From Streptomyces piniterrae (GTDB taxonomy: Bacteria > Actinomycetota > Actinomycetes > Streptomycetales > Streptomycetaceae), in NCBI RefSeq assembly GCF_005048155.1, contig NZ_SUMB01000003.1:434001-498000 (forward strand): a stretch of DNA of 64,000 nt, written 5' to 3'. Shown one piece after another: positions 35,517 to 46,455 of the stretch; positions within the stretch are counted from its first letter, which is position 1, and each line of letters starts with the position of its first letter. The notes below the pieces were generated by a model. It did no database searches and was not told the DNA's origin. It worked only from the letters and a program-made list of their open reading frames with translations. The translations under genes and the position numbers were made by a program.

Positions 35517-35947
35517 AGCCGGTCTCCGTCCTGCTCGCCGGTCGTGGCCTCGGCGTACGCGGCGGCCTTGCCGCGGGTCGCCCTGGCCTCCTCGGGGAGG
35601 TCGATCTCGGGGCAGTCCTTCCACAGGCGCTCGAGCGCGTAGAACACCCGCTCCTCGCTGTGCTGGACGTGCACCACGATGTCGACGTAGTCGAGCAGCA
35701 CCCAGCGGGCCTCGCGGTCGCCTTCGCGGCGGACCGGCTTGGCGCCGAGGTCCTTGTTGAGCCGTTCCTCGATCTCGTCGACGATCGACTTGACCTGGCG
35801 GTCACTGGGGGCCGAGGCCAGAAGGAAGGCGTCGGTGATCGAAAGGACGTCGCTGACGTCGTAGGCGATGATGTCGTGCGCGAGCTTGTCGGCGGCCGCC
35901 TGAGCGGCGGCGTTGATGAGCTCGATGGAGCGGTCCGTGGCGGTCAC
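35513..35947 (-). CDS. rsfS: Ribosome silencing factor RsfS
   Basis: The protein has 144 residues from GTG 35947, with GGAAAG upstream. IIAYDVSDVLSITDAFLLASAPSDRQVKSI and ARWVLLDYVDIVVHVQHSEERVFYALERLW (named here in part) are the family's core, with the conserved W and D. It binds uL14 on the 50S subunit and blocks subunit joining in starvation. The stop overlaps the following phosphatase start (CTGA). nadD lies a little upstream, as in many bacteria, with the LytR-like gene between. Confidence 0.93.
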   Translation of the reverse strand: MTATDRSIELINAAAQAAADKLAHDIIAYDVSDVLSITDAFLLASAPSDRQVKSIVDEIEERLNKDLGAKPVRREGDREARWVLLDYVDIVVHVQHSEERVFYALERLWKDCPEIDLPEEARATRGKAAAYAEATTGEQDGDRL

Positions 35948-36276
35948 AAGCGGCTTTCCGGGTCGAGGGCAGCTTCTCCGGCCGGGGCGGACGGCTCGCG
36001 ACGGCATCGCGGCGCGCCGGCGCCGCCTTGGGCGGCCGGGTCGGCGGTCAGGTACCCCTCAAGGGTCTCACGGACCACCGACACTCCCGGATGGCTTTTC
36101 GAACACACCGGTCGGTTCATGATCGGACTGCCTGCCGGTGGGCCCCGCACCACCGGCAGGGGCCCGCCCACCGGCCAGGCCCCGGCCACCCGTGCCGGAC
36201 CCTGGTGGGGCCCACCCGTCCCGACTCCTGGTGGGGCCCTCGCACCACCGGCAGGGGCCCCTCCTCCGTTCCCCGG
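35948..36276. other. 329-bp intergenic region with GC-rich repeats
   Basis: A 20-bp sequence is repeated exactly at 36146-36165 and 36241-36260, and CTGGTGGGGCCC occurs at 36202 and 36228. Several copies are mutually complementary, so strong RNA structure, probably terminating the LytR-like gene, is expected. No gene is seen. Confidence 0.65.
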
Positions 36277-38088
<1,812 letters not shown>

Positions 38089-38112
38089 CGATGCCCCTTT
38101 CCGTCAGCCCCG

Positions 38113-38724
38113 TCAGCGGTCGTCGCGGTACAGCTGTTTTTTGTCGATGTAGCGCACCACACCGTCCGGAACCAGGTACCAGACCGGATCCCCCTGGGCG
38201 ACCCGCGCCCGGCAGTCGGTCGAGGAGATGGCCAGCGCGGGCACCTCGACCAGGGACACCGCACCCTCGGGCAGCCCCGGATCCGCGAGCACATGGCCGG
38301 GCCTGGTGACCCCGATGAAATGGGCGAGCGAGACCAGCTCCTCGGCATCGTGCCAGGTGAGGATCTGGCCGAGCGCGTCGGCGCCGGTGATGAAGAAGAG
38401 ATCCGCGTCGAGGTGCTCGGCACGCAGATCACGCAGGGTGTCGATGGTGTACGTCTTGCCGCCCCGGTCGATGTCGATGCGGCTGACGGAGAACTGCGGG
38501 TTCGAGGCGGTCGCGATGACCGTCATCAGATACCGGTCCTCGGCCGGGGACACCGTCTTGTGGCTCTTCTGCCACGGCTGCCCCGTGGGCACGAAGATGA
38601 CCTCGTCGAGGTGGAACTGGCTGGCCACCTCGCTGGCGGCGACCAGGTGTCCGTGATGGATCGGGTCGAACGTGCCGCCCATCACTCCGAGTCGCCGCTT
38701 CACGGGCCCTGTGTGCTCTCCCAT
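38113..38724 (-). CDS. nadD: Nicotinate-nucleotide adenylyltransferase
   Basis: The protein has 203 residues from ATG 38724; upstream frame is not family sequence. The nucleotidyltransferase signature [12 protein letters not shown] lies near the N-terminus and the [10 protein letters not shown] motif (ISSTxxR) near the C-terminus. [20 protein letters not shown] is typical of NadD. It joins nicotinate mononucleotide and ATP to deamido-NAD in NAD synthesis. It leads an operon with the LytR-like gene, then rsfS and the histidine phosphatase. Confidence 0.95.
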   Translation of the reverse strand: MGEHTGPVKRRLGVMGGTFDPIHHGHLVAASEVASQFHLDEVIFVPTGQPWQKSHKTVSPAEDRYLMTVIATASNPQFSVSRIDIDRGGKTYTIDTLRDLRAEHLDADLFFITGADALGQILTWHDAEELVSLAHFIGVTRPGHVLADPGLPEGAVSLVEVPALAISSTDCRARVAQGDPVWYLVPDGVVRYIDKKQLYRDDR

Positions 38725-38776
38725 GCGTGCAGACCCTACTTGGCGGGACGCGATGCCGGGGGCCGGAGGTTCAGGC

Positions 38777-38938
38777 TCAGCGGTCCCGGTTGAAACGGGT
38801 CGTGATCCACAGCAGGAGGAGCAGGACAAAAAGGGCGCCGCCGCCGGTGATGAAGGGGTTGAGGCTTTCGTGCCCGCCCTCATGTCCGGGTTCGGCGGCC
38901 AGGGAGACCAGGGACTGTGCGGTGGTGTGCAAGCTCAT
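38777..38938 (-). CDS. 53-residue single-pass membrane protein
   Basis: From ATG 38938: a short outer or cytoplasmic segment ([16 protein letters not shown]), one hydrophobic helix ([18 protein letters not shown]) and a basic tail (NRDR). The ribosome site is weak. It lies 52 bp upstream of nadD on the same strand. The clean helix-plus-basic-tail design and high GC3 support a real gene. I do not know a function. Confidence 0.65.
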   Translation of the reverse strand: MSLHTTAQSLVSLAAEPGHEGGHESLNPFITGGGALFVLLLLLWITTRFNRDR

Positions 38939-39087
38939 CGTCGGCAGAACCAATCCGGGCTGGGGTCGGGCAGAGACTTCCGCCACATCGTAAGCATCAG
39001 CTCACCGCGGGCTCACGGCGACTCCACCCACGGGCACCCCGAAGCCCGCCGCTCCGGACACCGGCACCCTCGGTCCCGATTGCCGTG

Positions 39088-39243
39088 TCAGTCCTGATTG
39101 CCGTAGCCGCGCAGCAGGAACCAGGCGAGCAGGGCGACCCCCACGACGCCGCCGATGATCACCGCACGCAGCAACCACCCGGGACCGTCGGCCTTGGAGG
39201 TCTCCTGCGCTGCCACGGCGAGCAGCACACTCGGATTCGGCAT
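39088..39243 (-). CDS. 51-residue single-pass membrane protein
   Basis: From ATG 39243 with GGGAG upstream. The sequence has a short N-terminus (PNPSVLLAVAAQETSKADGPGW), one hydrophobic helix (AVIIGGVVGVALLAWFLL) and a small RGYGNQD tail. It lies divergent from the M48 peptidase gene and 149 bp before the other tiny membrane protein. The size, GC3 and ribosome site support coding; function is unknown. Confidence 0.72.
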   Translation of the reverse strand: MPNPSVLLAVAAQETSKADGPGWLLRAVIIGGVVGVALLAWFLLRGYGNQD

Positions 39244-39374
39244 GACGGTGCGCTCCCTTTTGTACGGTCCTGAGCGGTCATTGGTGCGATCGCCAGCGTA
39301 CGCCCGAGCATCCATTCGTCTGTCAGTGGCGTCCTCTACGCTGAACACACGCAGTCGAACAGGGGGAGGCCCCA

Positions 39375-40475
39375 ATGACGGAGAGCCCAGGCGGCAGCGA
39401 GAACGTACCGAGCCGGGACCGCAGGCGTTTCCCCGGAATCTCGTCCCGCTCGTACGAACACCCGGCGGACCGCTCGGCGCTGGTGGCGCTGCGCAAGCTG
39501 AGCGGCTTCGACACCGTATTCAAGACGCTGAGCGGCCTGCTGCCGGAGCGCAGCCTGCGCCTGCTCTTCCTCTCGGACTCGGTCCGCGTCGGCGAGCAGC
39601 AGTTCGCGCATCTCAACGACATGCTGCGCGACGCCTGCTACATCCTGGACCTGGAGAAGGTCCCGCCGATGTACGTGAACCAGGACCCGCAGCCCAACGC
39701 CATGTGTATCGGCCTGGACGAGCCGATCATCGTGGTGACCACCGGCCTCGTCGAGCTCCTTGACGAGGAGGAGATGCGGGCGGTCATCGGCCATGAGGTC
39801 GGGCACGCACTGTCCGGTCACGCCGTCTACCGCACGATCCTGCTCTTCCTGACGAACCTCGCCATGAAGGTCGCGTGGATCCCACTGGGCAATGTCGCGA
39901 TCATGGCGATCGTGACCGCGCTGCGCGAGTGGTTCCGCAAGTCGGAGCTGTCCGCGGACCGCGCCGGGCTGCTGGTCGGGCAGGACCTCCAGGCGTCGAT
40001 GCGCGGTCTGATGAAGCTGGCCGGCGGCAACCACCTGCACGAGATGAACGTCGACGCCTTCCTGGAGCAGGCCGACGAGTACGAGGCCGGCGGCGATCTG
40101 CGCGACTCCGTGCTGAAGATCCTCAACCTCCTGCCGCGCAGCCACCCGTTCACGACCGTGCGGGCCGCCGAGCTCAAGAAGTGGGCGGCCAGCCGCGACT
40201 ACCAGCGGATCATGGACGGCCACTACCCGCGGCGCAGCGAGGACAAGGACACCTCGGTGTCCGACTCGTTCAAGGACTCCGCGGCGCACTACGCCGACTC
40301 GGTACGCAACAGCAAGGACCCGCTGATGGGCCTGGTGCGCGATATCGCGGGCGGCGCGGGCGACTTGGGCGGCAAGCTGCGCGACACGGTCTTCCGTGCC
40401 GGCCAGCGGCCCGACAGCTCAGGCGGCGCGGACGGCGCTAACGGATCGGATGGCTCGGGTTCGGCTGGGAAGTAG
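39375..40475 (+). CDS. M48 family metallopeptidase (HtpX-like)
   Basis: The protein has 366 residues. The zinc motif HEVGH in AVIGHEVGHALSGHA is followed by the third ligand region KSELSADRAGLL. Two hydrophobic stretches (TILLFLTNLAMKVAWIPLG; NVAIMAIVTAL) suggest membrane association. An N-terminal helical part precedes the protease, and the C-terminal 100 residues are Asp/Ser/Gly-rich and probably disordered. HtpX relatives degrade misfolded membrane proteins. The ATG start has a GGGGGAGG site. It converges on the next gene with a 38-bp overlap of 3' ends. Confidence 0.87.
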   Translation: MTESPGGSENVPSRDRRRFPGISSRSYEHPADRSALVALRKLSGFDTVFKTLSGLLPERSLRLLFLSDSVRVGEQQFAHLNDMLRDACYILDLEKVPPMYVNQDPQPNAMCIGLDEPIIVVTTGLVELLDEEEMRAVIGHEVGHALSGHAVYRTILLFLTNLAMKVAWIPLGNVAIMAIVTALREWFRKSELSADRAGLLVGQDLQASMRGLMKLAGGNHLHEMNVDAFLEQADEYEAGGDLRDSVLKILNLLPRSHPFTTVRAAELKKWAASRDYQRIMDGHYPRRSEDKDTSVSDSFKDSAAHYADSVRNSKDPLMGLVRDIAGGAGDLGGKLRDTVFRAGQRPDSSGGADGANGSDGSGSAGK

Positions 40476-41565
40476 CCGCCAGTTCGCCGCAGAGCGAGGG
40501 GTTGGCATGGCTCCGTGAGTAGGGGTCGGTGCCCGCCGGCCGGTCGACGCCGGCGCGCTGTCCCGCAAGCAGCGGACGCAGCGCGTCGGCCGGCTTGGAC
40601 GAGCAGGCCAGCGGCCCTGCCTGCAGGCTGCTCTGCAGCACCTCCAGGCGGTGGTCGTTGAGATCGTCCCGGCCGAGACGGAAGTGCATCTCACGGCGGA
40701 CGGTGAACAGCGAGGCGGCGCCCGGCGTGACCTTGCCCACGCCCTCGTCGGCGGGACCGGCCCGCAGCGCTTCCTTGGTGGGCCGCACCGCGTAGACGAA
40801 GGTGTAGTCGGCGGTGATGTCGAGCGCGTCCGGGCTCAACTCCCTGGCGGACAGCGTGCCGTCGACCCGGATGTCACGGTCGGCCAGCTCGGTCTGCTTC
40901 GGGTCGAAACGGATCAGCCAGCCGGTCGCCGCATACCGCCCGTCGTCGTCGGGATGCGCCAAGCTCCGGTCGAACTGGTCCAGTTGGCTGGTGTCCAGGA
41001 GCAGCCTGACCGGCCGCACCGAACCGCCGGTGAGGGTGGCCGGGTCCAGCGAGGAGCGGACGACGTAGTCCTTGGCGATGGTCAGCGCGGAGACGATCTG
41101 GCCGTCGGAGAAGTGCTCGGTGCGCTGCACGGCGGGCAGATTGACGCCCGCGGCCCCACTGCGGAAGTTCACCGCGGGACTGTGCGCGAACAGGTCGTCG
41201 GGCGTCGCGCCGGGCACGGCACCGGTCGGTGCGAGCGGCACCACGGCGGACCGCAGCGGCTGCGCCCGGACCATCTCAGGGGTCTTGTAGGGGTGGCGTA
41301 CGCCCATGTAGACGGCGGTGCCGAAAGCGAGCACGATCAGCAGAACCAGCAGGATCGCCTGCTTGGAGCCACCGGCCCGCAGCCAGCCGTGCCGGGTCTT
41401 GACGGCCGGCGAATGATGCTCGCCCAGCCGCTCGTCCGCGGAGAATTCCTGCAGCCGCGCAGCGCGCACGAACGATTCGTCGAAGACAACGGATCGGTAT
41501 TCGTCCTCACCGCCTCCCGAGGCGCCGTTGGGCGTCCCTTCGGGAGGGTCACCAGGCCCGGTCAT
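40438..41565 (-). CDS. Membrane protein with N-terminal FDESFVR motif
   Basis: The protein has 375 residues. Residues about 22-46 hold VVFDESFVRAARLQEF and SADERL, a motif repeated in the next gene. One transmembrane helix (AILLVLLIVLAFGTAVYMGV) at about 68-88 leads to a large outer domain with TVRREMHFRLGRDDL and two late cysteines (LACSSK, SLCGEL). No enzymatic motif is seen. GC3 and a clear ATG support coding. The outer domain ends within the 3' end of the M48 gene on the other strand. Function is unknown. Confidence 0.8.
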   Translation of the reverse strand: MTGPGDPPEGTPNGASGGGEDEYRSVVFDESFVRAARLQEFSADERLGEHHSPAVKTRHGWLRAGGSKQAILLVLLIVLAFGTAVYMGVRHPYKTPEMVRAQPLRSAVVPLAPTGAVPGATPDDLFAHSPAVNFRSGAAGVNLPAVQRTEHFSDGQIVSALTIAKDYVVRSSLDPATLTGGSVRPVRLLLDTSQLDQFDRSLAHPDDDGRYAATGWLIRFDPKQTELADRDIRVDGTLSARELSPDALDITADYTFVYAVRPTKEALRAGPADEGVGKVTPGAASLFTVRREMHFRLGRDDLNDHRLEVLQSSLQAGPLACSSKPADALRPLLAGQRAGVDRPAGTDPYSRSHANPSLCGELAATSQPNPSHPIR

Positions 41566-41707
41566 ACAACTAGGGTAGGTCTGCGAGGGGCTAGGTAAAC
41601 GCCCGGGTGCGGCACAAGTTCAGCGGACAGCTCCGCTTTGCCCGTGGTTTTCCGCGCGACGCGCGATGAATTTCCGTATGCGGCGGTCTCGCGGCCCCAG
41701 GACGGCG

Positions 41708-42379
41708 TCAGTGGCCCCGCGGCACCGTGGAGGCCGTCGGCCGCGCGGATCCGGGCGATGCGGACGGCAGCAGCCCCGGGCGCACCTTCTGGACACCGTC
41801 CGCACCGCTGGATGACGGCGCGTCCGTGCCGCTGGAGGCGGGCCGCGGCGCCGGGCTCTGATTCCGGCCGGACGCCCCCCGGTAGACGGCGCTGAAGGCC
41901 AGCGCGACCAGCCCGATACCCATCACGACGGCCAGCACCCAGGCTATCGGCCGGTGCCAGCGCGCACTGCTGCGATAAGGCCGCAGCGCGCCGCCGTAGG
42001 GCCCGTACGGACTGTGCGGGCCGTGCTCGCCGTACTCTCCGTAGTCGTCGTAGTCCCCGCGGCCGCCGTACCCGACATATTCGCCGTGCGCGTCGTAGTC
42101 GTCGGCGTCCGGATCCAAGCCGTCATGGCCCTCATGGCCGTCCGCGCCGTCGCGGCCGAAACCAGGCCCCGAACGCGCCGCCTCGGCCTCCGCGCGCGCC
42201 TCCGCGGCGGCCAGCAGCCGCTCGACCGCGGAAGGCTCATGGAACTGCGCGGACCGTACGAAATCCTCGTCGAATACCACGGAGGCGAATTCTTCGTCCG
42301 CGTTTCCGTGGCTCTCGTGGTGGTGCTCGTCGGGCTCTTCGCCGTCCGGGAACGGCCTGCCCCCCACGTCGTCCGGCAC
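41708..42379 (-). CDS. Membrane protein with N-terminal FDEDFVR motif
   Basis: The protein has 223 residues from GTG 42379. Residues about 31-56 contain VVFDEDFVRSAQFHEP and SAVERL, matching the neighbour's motif. An Asp/Gly/Tyr/His-rich low-complexity stretch (DDYDAHGEYVGYGGRGDYDD) follows, then one transmembrane helix (AWVLAVVMGIGLVALAFSAVY) and a short Ser/Pro-rich outer tail. It lies 142 bp upstream of the 40438 gene, probably as a pair. Function is unknown. Confidence 0.78.
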   Translation of the reverse strand: MPDDVGGRPFPDGEEPDEHHHESHGNADEEFASVVFDEDFVRSAQFHEPSAVERLLAAAEARAEAEAARSGPGFGRDGADGHEGHDGLDPDADDYDAHGEYVGYGGRGDYDDYGEYGEHGPHSPYGPYGGALRPYRSSARWHRPIAWVLAVVMGIGLVALAFSAVYRGASGRNQSPAPRPASSGTDAPSSSGADGVQKVRPGLLPSASPGSARPTASTVPRGH

Positions 42380-42465
42380 CCGTCCAGGTTAGCCCCGGCC
42401 CGTCGTTTTGGGCAGGGCGAACGCAGAGGGAACAACGCGGAGGGCAGGGCGGATCCGGGGGCGCC

Positions 42466-43740
42466 TCAGCGGGTGTGGCCGTCTCCCGTGACGATGTACT
42501 TCGTGGACGTGAGCTCCGGCAGCCCCATGGGGCCACGGGCGTGCAGCTTCTGCGTCGAGATGCCGATCTCCGCGCCGAAGCCGAACTGGCCGCCGTCGGT
42601 GAAGCGGGTGGAGGCGTTGACCGCGACGGTCGTGGAATCCACCAACTGGGTGAACCGGCGGGCGGCGGCCTGCGAAGTGGTGACGATGGCCTCGGTGTGA
42701 CCCGACGTCCAGCGGCGGATATGCGCCACCGCCGCGTCCAGGTCGGGCACCACGGCGGCCGCGATGTCGTACGAGAGGTACTCGGTCGCCCAGTCCTCGT
42801 CGGTGGCGGGCGCGACCAGGCCGGGACCGGCCTTCTGCCAGCCCTCGTCACCGTGCACGATCACGCCGGCCTGGGTCAGCGCCTCCAGGGCACGCGGCAG
42901 GAACTTCTCCGCGATCCCGGCGTGCACCAGCACCGTCTCCGCGGCGTTGCAGACACTGGGCCGCTGGGCCTTGGAGTTGACGAGGATGTCGATCGCCATG
43001 TCGATGTCGGCGGCCTCGTCGATGTAGACGTGGCAGTTGCCGGTACCGGTCTCGATCACCGGGACGGTGGACTCCTCGACGACCGTACGGATCAGCGAGG
43101 CGCCACCGCGCGGGATCAGCACGTCGACCAGGCCGCGGGCCCGCATCAGCTCGCGCACCGAGTCACGGCTCTCGCCGGGCACCAGCTGCACCGCGTCGGC
43201 CGGCAGCCCGGCGCTCACGACGGCGTCCCGCAACACCTCCACCAGCGCGCTGTTGGAGGCGTACGCCGAGGACGAGCCACGCAGCAGCACCGCGTTCCCG
43301 GACTTCAGGCACAGGGCCGCGGCGTCCACCGTCACATTCGGGCGGGCCTCGTAGATGATCCCGATCACGCCGAGCGGCACCCGCACCTGACGCAGGTCGA
43401 GGCCGTTGGGCAGCGTCGAGCCGCGCACCACCTCGCCCACCGGGTCGGGCAGCGCCACGACATCGCGGACGTCCGCGGCGATCGCCGCGATCCGCTCGGG
43501 GGTGAGGGTGAGGCGATCCACGATGGACTCGCTGGTGCCGGCCGCGCGCGCCTTCTCCGTGTCCTGCGCGTTGGCGGTGACGATCTCCTCGGTCCTGGCC
43601 TCCAGCGCGTCGGCGATGGCCAGCAGCGCGCCGTCACGTGCCGTACGCGGCAGCGGGGCGAGCGCGGCGGCCGCCTCCCGGGCGCGGCGGGCCGTGTCGA
43701 GGACGGGCGAGGTCTGGGTGGCGTCGGATGCGCTGGTCAT
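42466..43740 (-). CDS. proA: Glutamate-5-semialdehyde dehydrogenase (gamma-glutamyl phosphate reductase)
   Basis: This 424-residue aldehyde-dehydrogenase-fold enzyme has [34 protein letters not shown], and the catalytic Cys in [14 protein letters not shown]. It reduces gamma-glutamyl phosphate with NADPH to glutamate semialdehyde, step two of proline synthesis. Its partner proB is about 2.7 kb upstream on the same strand, with one hypothetical gene between; in many bacteria they are adjacent. The ATG start at 43740 is clear. Confidence 0.96.
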   Translation of the reverse strand: MTSASDATQTSPVLDTARRAREAAAALAPLPRTARDGALLAIADALEARTEEIVTANAQDTEKARAAGTSESIVDRLTLTPERIAAIAADVRDVVALPDPVGEVVRGSTLPNGLDLRQVRVPLGVIGIIYEARPNVTVDAAALCLKSGNAVLLRGSSSAYASNSALVEVLRDAVVSAGLPADAVQLVPGESRDSVRELMRARGLVDVLIPRGGASLIRTVVEESTVPVIETGTGNCHVYIDEAADIDMAIDILVNSKAQRPSVCNAAETVLVHAGIAEKFLPRALEALTQAGVIVHGDEGWQKAGPGLVAPATDEDWATEYLSYDIAAAVVPDLDAAVAHIRRWTSGHTEAIVTTSQAAARRFTQLVDSTTVAVNASTRFTDGGQFGFGAEIGISTQKLHARGPMGLPELTSTKYIVTGDGHTR

Positions 43741-44306
43741 GCCCGCAGCCTAACCGGGCGACGCAGGGCGACCATCCGGCATTTCACACTCCGGGACGGG
43801 GCGACGACGGTGGGTGGACGGGGCCCGCGTCTGCACCTTCCCGCGGTCGGGCCTGCGCCCCGGCCCGCACCGTTCGTCGGGCCTGCCCCCGGTCAGGCCT
43901 GCACCCGGTCTGCGGCCCGCACCGTTCGCGAGCTGGGCAGCGCCCTGGTCGCGGGCGGGCCCAATCCGTCGGGCCCGATCTACGGGCGGGCCCGATCCGC
44001 GTCCGCGGCCTGCCCATGTCCATCCGCGCCTCTCCGTGCCCATCGCGCGTGGGGCCCGCTGCCCCCCACCGTCCGCACTGTCCGCACAGCGGGCCCACAG
44101 ACCGCACGTCGTGCCCGCAGTCCATGCGTCGGGTCCGCTGGTCGTCCGGCTCGGGTGGTCGCCCGGCTCGGGTTTTGTCTCCGCCTTGCCCGCCGCCTCC
44201 TCATACTCCGGCAACAATTACGGAGCGTGATTAATTCCTCTGTGGTGGTGATTGGTTACAGGTTGTGATGGGTGGGGTTGTTGGGGCTGGGCGGACGGTG
44301 GGGGGT
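43741..44306. other. 566-bp intergenic region upstream of proA
   Basis: It is very GC-rich and repetitive: GGCCCGCACCGTTCG appears twice (about 43866 and 43914) and CGGGCCCGATC twice near 43972. A lower-GC island at about 44210-44280 is the most promoter-like part. The reading frames are in conflict and none looks coding. Confidence 0.55.
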
Positions 44307-44804
44307 TCAGTACGGGTGGACTCCGACCGGTGAGGCCGGGGGTGGGCCGTAGCCTTCTGCGATGCGTTGGTGGTAGGTCTCGCGGTCGATGACCTCCAGG
44401 CCGACGATCTCCCAAGGGGGCAGCTTGGCGGTGGAGCGGTGTTCGCCCCACAGGCGCAGGGCGACCGCCGCGGCGTCGTGCAGGTCCCGCGCCTCCTCCC
44501 AGTAGCGGATCTCCGCATGGTCGTTGGCATAGCGGCTGGTCAGCAGGAAGGGATGGTCGTGCGCGAGTTGTTCGAGCGCGCGCCTGACCTCCTTCAAGGG
44601 GGCTTCCGCCCCCGAGACGCTGAGGGTGATGTGCCAGAGCCGGGACGCTTCCCTTTGCCTGCCCTCCGGTGCCGGCTGCGGGGTGCCGTTCCGCTCCTCG
44701 GGCTCGTCGTCGTCCGTCCAACCGGCGTCCTCGCCGGTTCCGACGCTGGTCAGTGTGCGCTCCGCCGTCCCTCGGGGCAGTGCCCCTGGGCGCCCTCGTC
44801 TCAC
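44307..44804 (-). CDS. Conserved hypothetical protein between proA and proB
   Basis: The protein has 165 residues from GTG 44804, which has AGGAGG 7 nt upstream. An acidic linker (WTDDDEPEERN) is followed by a compact alpha/beta domain: LWHITLSVSGAEAPLKEVRRALEQLAHDHPFLL (named by its ends) and RYWEEARDLHDAAAVALRLWGEHR, then LPPWEIVGLEVIDRETYHQR. The pattern strand-helix-strand-helix-strand suggests a ferredoxin-like fold. I believe it is conserved at this place in streptomycetes. Function is unknown. Confidence 0.78.
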   Translation of the reverse strand: MRRGRPGALPRGTAERTLTSVGTGEDAGWTDDDEPEERNGTPQPAPEGRQREASRLWHITLSVSGAEAPLKEVRRALEQLAHDHPFLLTSRYANDHAEIRYWEEARDLHDAAAVALRLWGEHRSTAKLPPWEIVGLEVIDRETYHQRIAEGYGPPPASPVGVHPY

Positions 44805-45279
44805 CGGCGGCCTCCTGTGATGCGGTGCGCTCCGCCCTCGGGGGTGCGGAGCCGAATGGTGCGGTCGTTCTTCGGCGTGTGCGCTGTCGCGCTCAAGGCG
44901 CCGCTCCCCTACGGCGCCCCGCAACAAAGTTGACCAGTCCGCGGGCCGTCGCGGGGGCGTTTTCGCGAAGGTCTCCGTGGAAAGGCTGGTCTTCGCTCCG
45001 TGGTCCGTACGGTATTTCCCGGGCGTTCCGGGGTGTTTTCCCCGTGTGACGGCCGTCAGTGGCGCGGCAGGTCCCGGTCCAGGGCCGATTGGCGCGGCGG
45101 GCCGGCGGCCGGGCCGTGACCAGCCCCGCCGACCATCCCCGCCCGCGGACTGTCCCCAGCCCCGCCGACCCTGCGCGACCGGCGACAGTCACGATCGGTG
45201 CCTGTCAGGACCGACGTCAGTGACGACCGACATCAGTCGCGCCCGGCAGCAGTCGCGACCGCATCAGTCGCGCCCGGCA
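44805..45279. other. 475-bp intergenic region after proB
   Basis: Near the proB stop, CATCAGTCGCGCCCGGC occurs twice (45231-45247 and 45262-45278) with a partial third copy, a 31-bp repeat. The rest is unremarkable GC-rich sequence; I see no gene. Confidence 0.55.
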
Positions 45280-46455
45280 TCAGTGATGCAGCAGCACCAG
45301 ATCGTCCCGGTGCACGATCTCCCGCTCGTATGCCGGGCCCAGTTCACGGGCCAGATCGCGGGTCGAGCGGCCCATCAAACGAGGGATTTCGCGGGCGTCG
45401 AAATTGACGACGCCGCGGGCGATGGCGCGGCCTCCGGCGTCTCGTAGCTCCACCGGGTCGCCGGCCGAGAACTCGCCCTCGACGGAGGAGATGCCGGCGG
45501 GCAGCAGCGAGGACTTCCGTTCCAGGACGGCGTGCACCGCGCCGTCGTCGAGGACGAGCGCGCCGCGCGGTGTGGAGGCGTGGGCGAGCCACAGGAGGCG
45601 GTCGGCGGAGCGCCGGCCGGTGCGCAGGAAGTGGGTGCCGGTCTTTCCGCCGGCGAGTGCGTCGGCGGCGTGGACGGTGGAGGTGAGGATGACGGGGATG
45701 CCGGCCGCGGCCGCGATCCGGGCGGCCTCGACCTTGGTGACCATGCCGCCGGTGCCGACGCCGGCCTTTCCGGCGCTGCCGATGGAGATGCCTTCGAGGT
45801 CCTTGGGGCCGGTGACCTCCGCTATCCGCGAGGTGCCGGGGGTGGCCGGGTCGCCGTCGTAGAGGCCGTCGACGTCGGAGAGCAGGATCAGCAGGTCGGC
45901 GCGGACGAGGTGGGCGACCAGCGCCGCCAGCCGGTCGTTGTCGCCGAAGCGAATCTCGTCGGTGGCTACGGTGTCGTTCTCGTTGACGATCGGTACGGCG
46001 CCCATGGCCAGCAGCTGGTCCAGGGTCCGGTAGGCGTTTCGGTAGTGGGCCCGGCGGCTGGTGTCGTCGGAGGTCAGCAGGACCTGGCCGACGCGGCGGC
46101 CGTAGCGGGCGAAGGAGGCGGTGTAGCGGGCGACGAGCAGGCCCTGGCCGACGCTGGCGGCGGCCTGCTGTCGGGCCAGGTCGCGGGGGCGCCGGTCGAG
46201 TCCCAGGGGCGCGAGGCCGGCGGCGATGGCGCCGGAGGAGACGAGGACGATCTCCTTGTCCTGGTGCTTGGCGAGCACGTCCACCAGTGCGTCGACGCGG
46301 TCGGCGTCCAGTCCCCCGGCGGCCGTGGTCAGGGAGGAGGATCCGACCTTCACCACGATCCGGCGGGCGTCCGCGACGCCTTCCCGTCGCGCGGCACCGT
46401 CCTCGGCCGAGGCCCTTCGGGCCGCCCCTTCCGCTTCCTGCCTTGCCCCTGCCAC
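45280..46455 (-). CDS. proB: Glutamate 5-kinase with PUA domain
   Basis: The protein has 391 residues from GTG 46455. The amino-acid-kinase domain shows RRIVVKVGSSSLT, LVSSGAIAAG, VNENDTVATDEIRFGDNDRLAALVA (named in part), DVDGLYDGDP and GTGGMVTKVEAA. The C-terminal ~90 residues (GALVLDDGAVHAVL; GDPVELRD; GVVNFDA) form the PUA domain. It phosphorylates glutamate in the first, usually proline-inhibited, step of proline synthesis. obg, the usual upstream partner, is separated from it here by a plus-strand glycerophosphotransferase gene. Confidence 0.96.
   Translation of the reverse strand: MAGARQEAEGAARRASAEDGAARREGVADARRIVVKVGSSSLTTAAGGLDADRVDALVDVLAKHQDKEIVLVSSGAIAAGLAPLGLDRRPRDLARQQAAASVGQGLLVARYTASFARYGRRVGQVLLTSDDTSRRAHYRNAYRTLDQLLAMGAVPIVNENDTVATDEIRFGDNDRLAALVAHLVRADLLILLSDVDGLYDGDPATPGTSRIAEVTGPKDLEGISIGSAGKAGVGTGGMVTKVEAARIAAAAGIPVILTSTVHAADALAGGKTGTHFLRTGRRSADRLLWLAHASTPRGALVLDDGAVHAVLERKSSLLPAGISSVEGEFSAGDPVELRDAGGRAIARGVVNFDAREIPRLMGRSTRDLARELGPAYEREIVHRDDLVLLHH

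Noticed and set aside
44227..44268. A 13-codon frame (GTG ATT AAT TCC...) with several Val codons before an AT-rich patch, considered as a leader peptide
   Set aside because: The ribosome site would be too close, no terminator follows, and no amino-acid gene is downstream on the plus strand.
45231..45291. CRISPR-like repeats near the proB 3' end
   Set aside because: Only two full copies 31 bp apart with no unique spacers and no cas genes; a short tandem duplication is enough.
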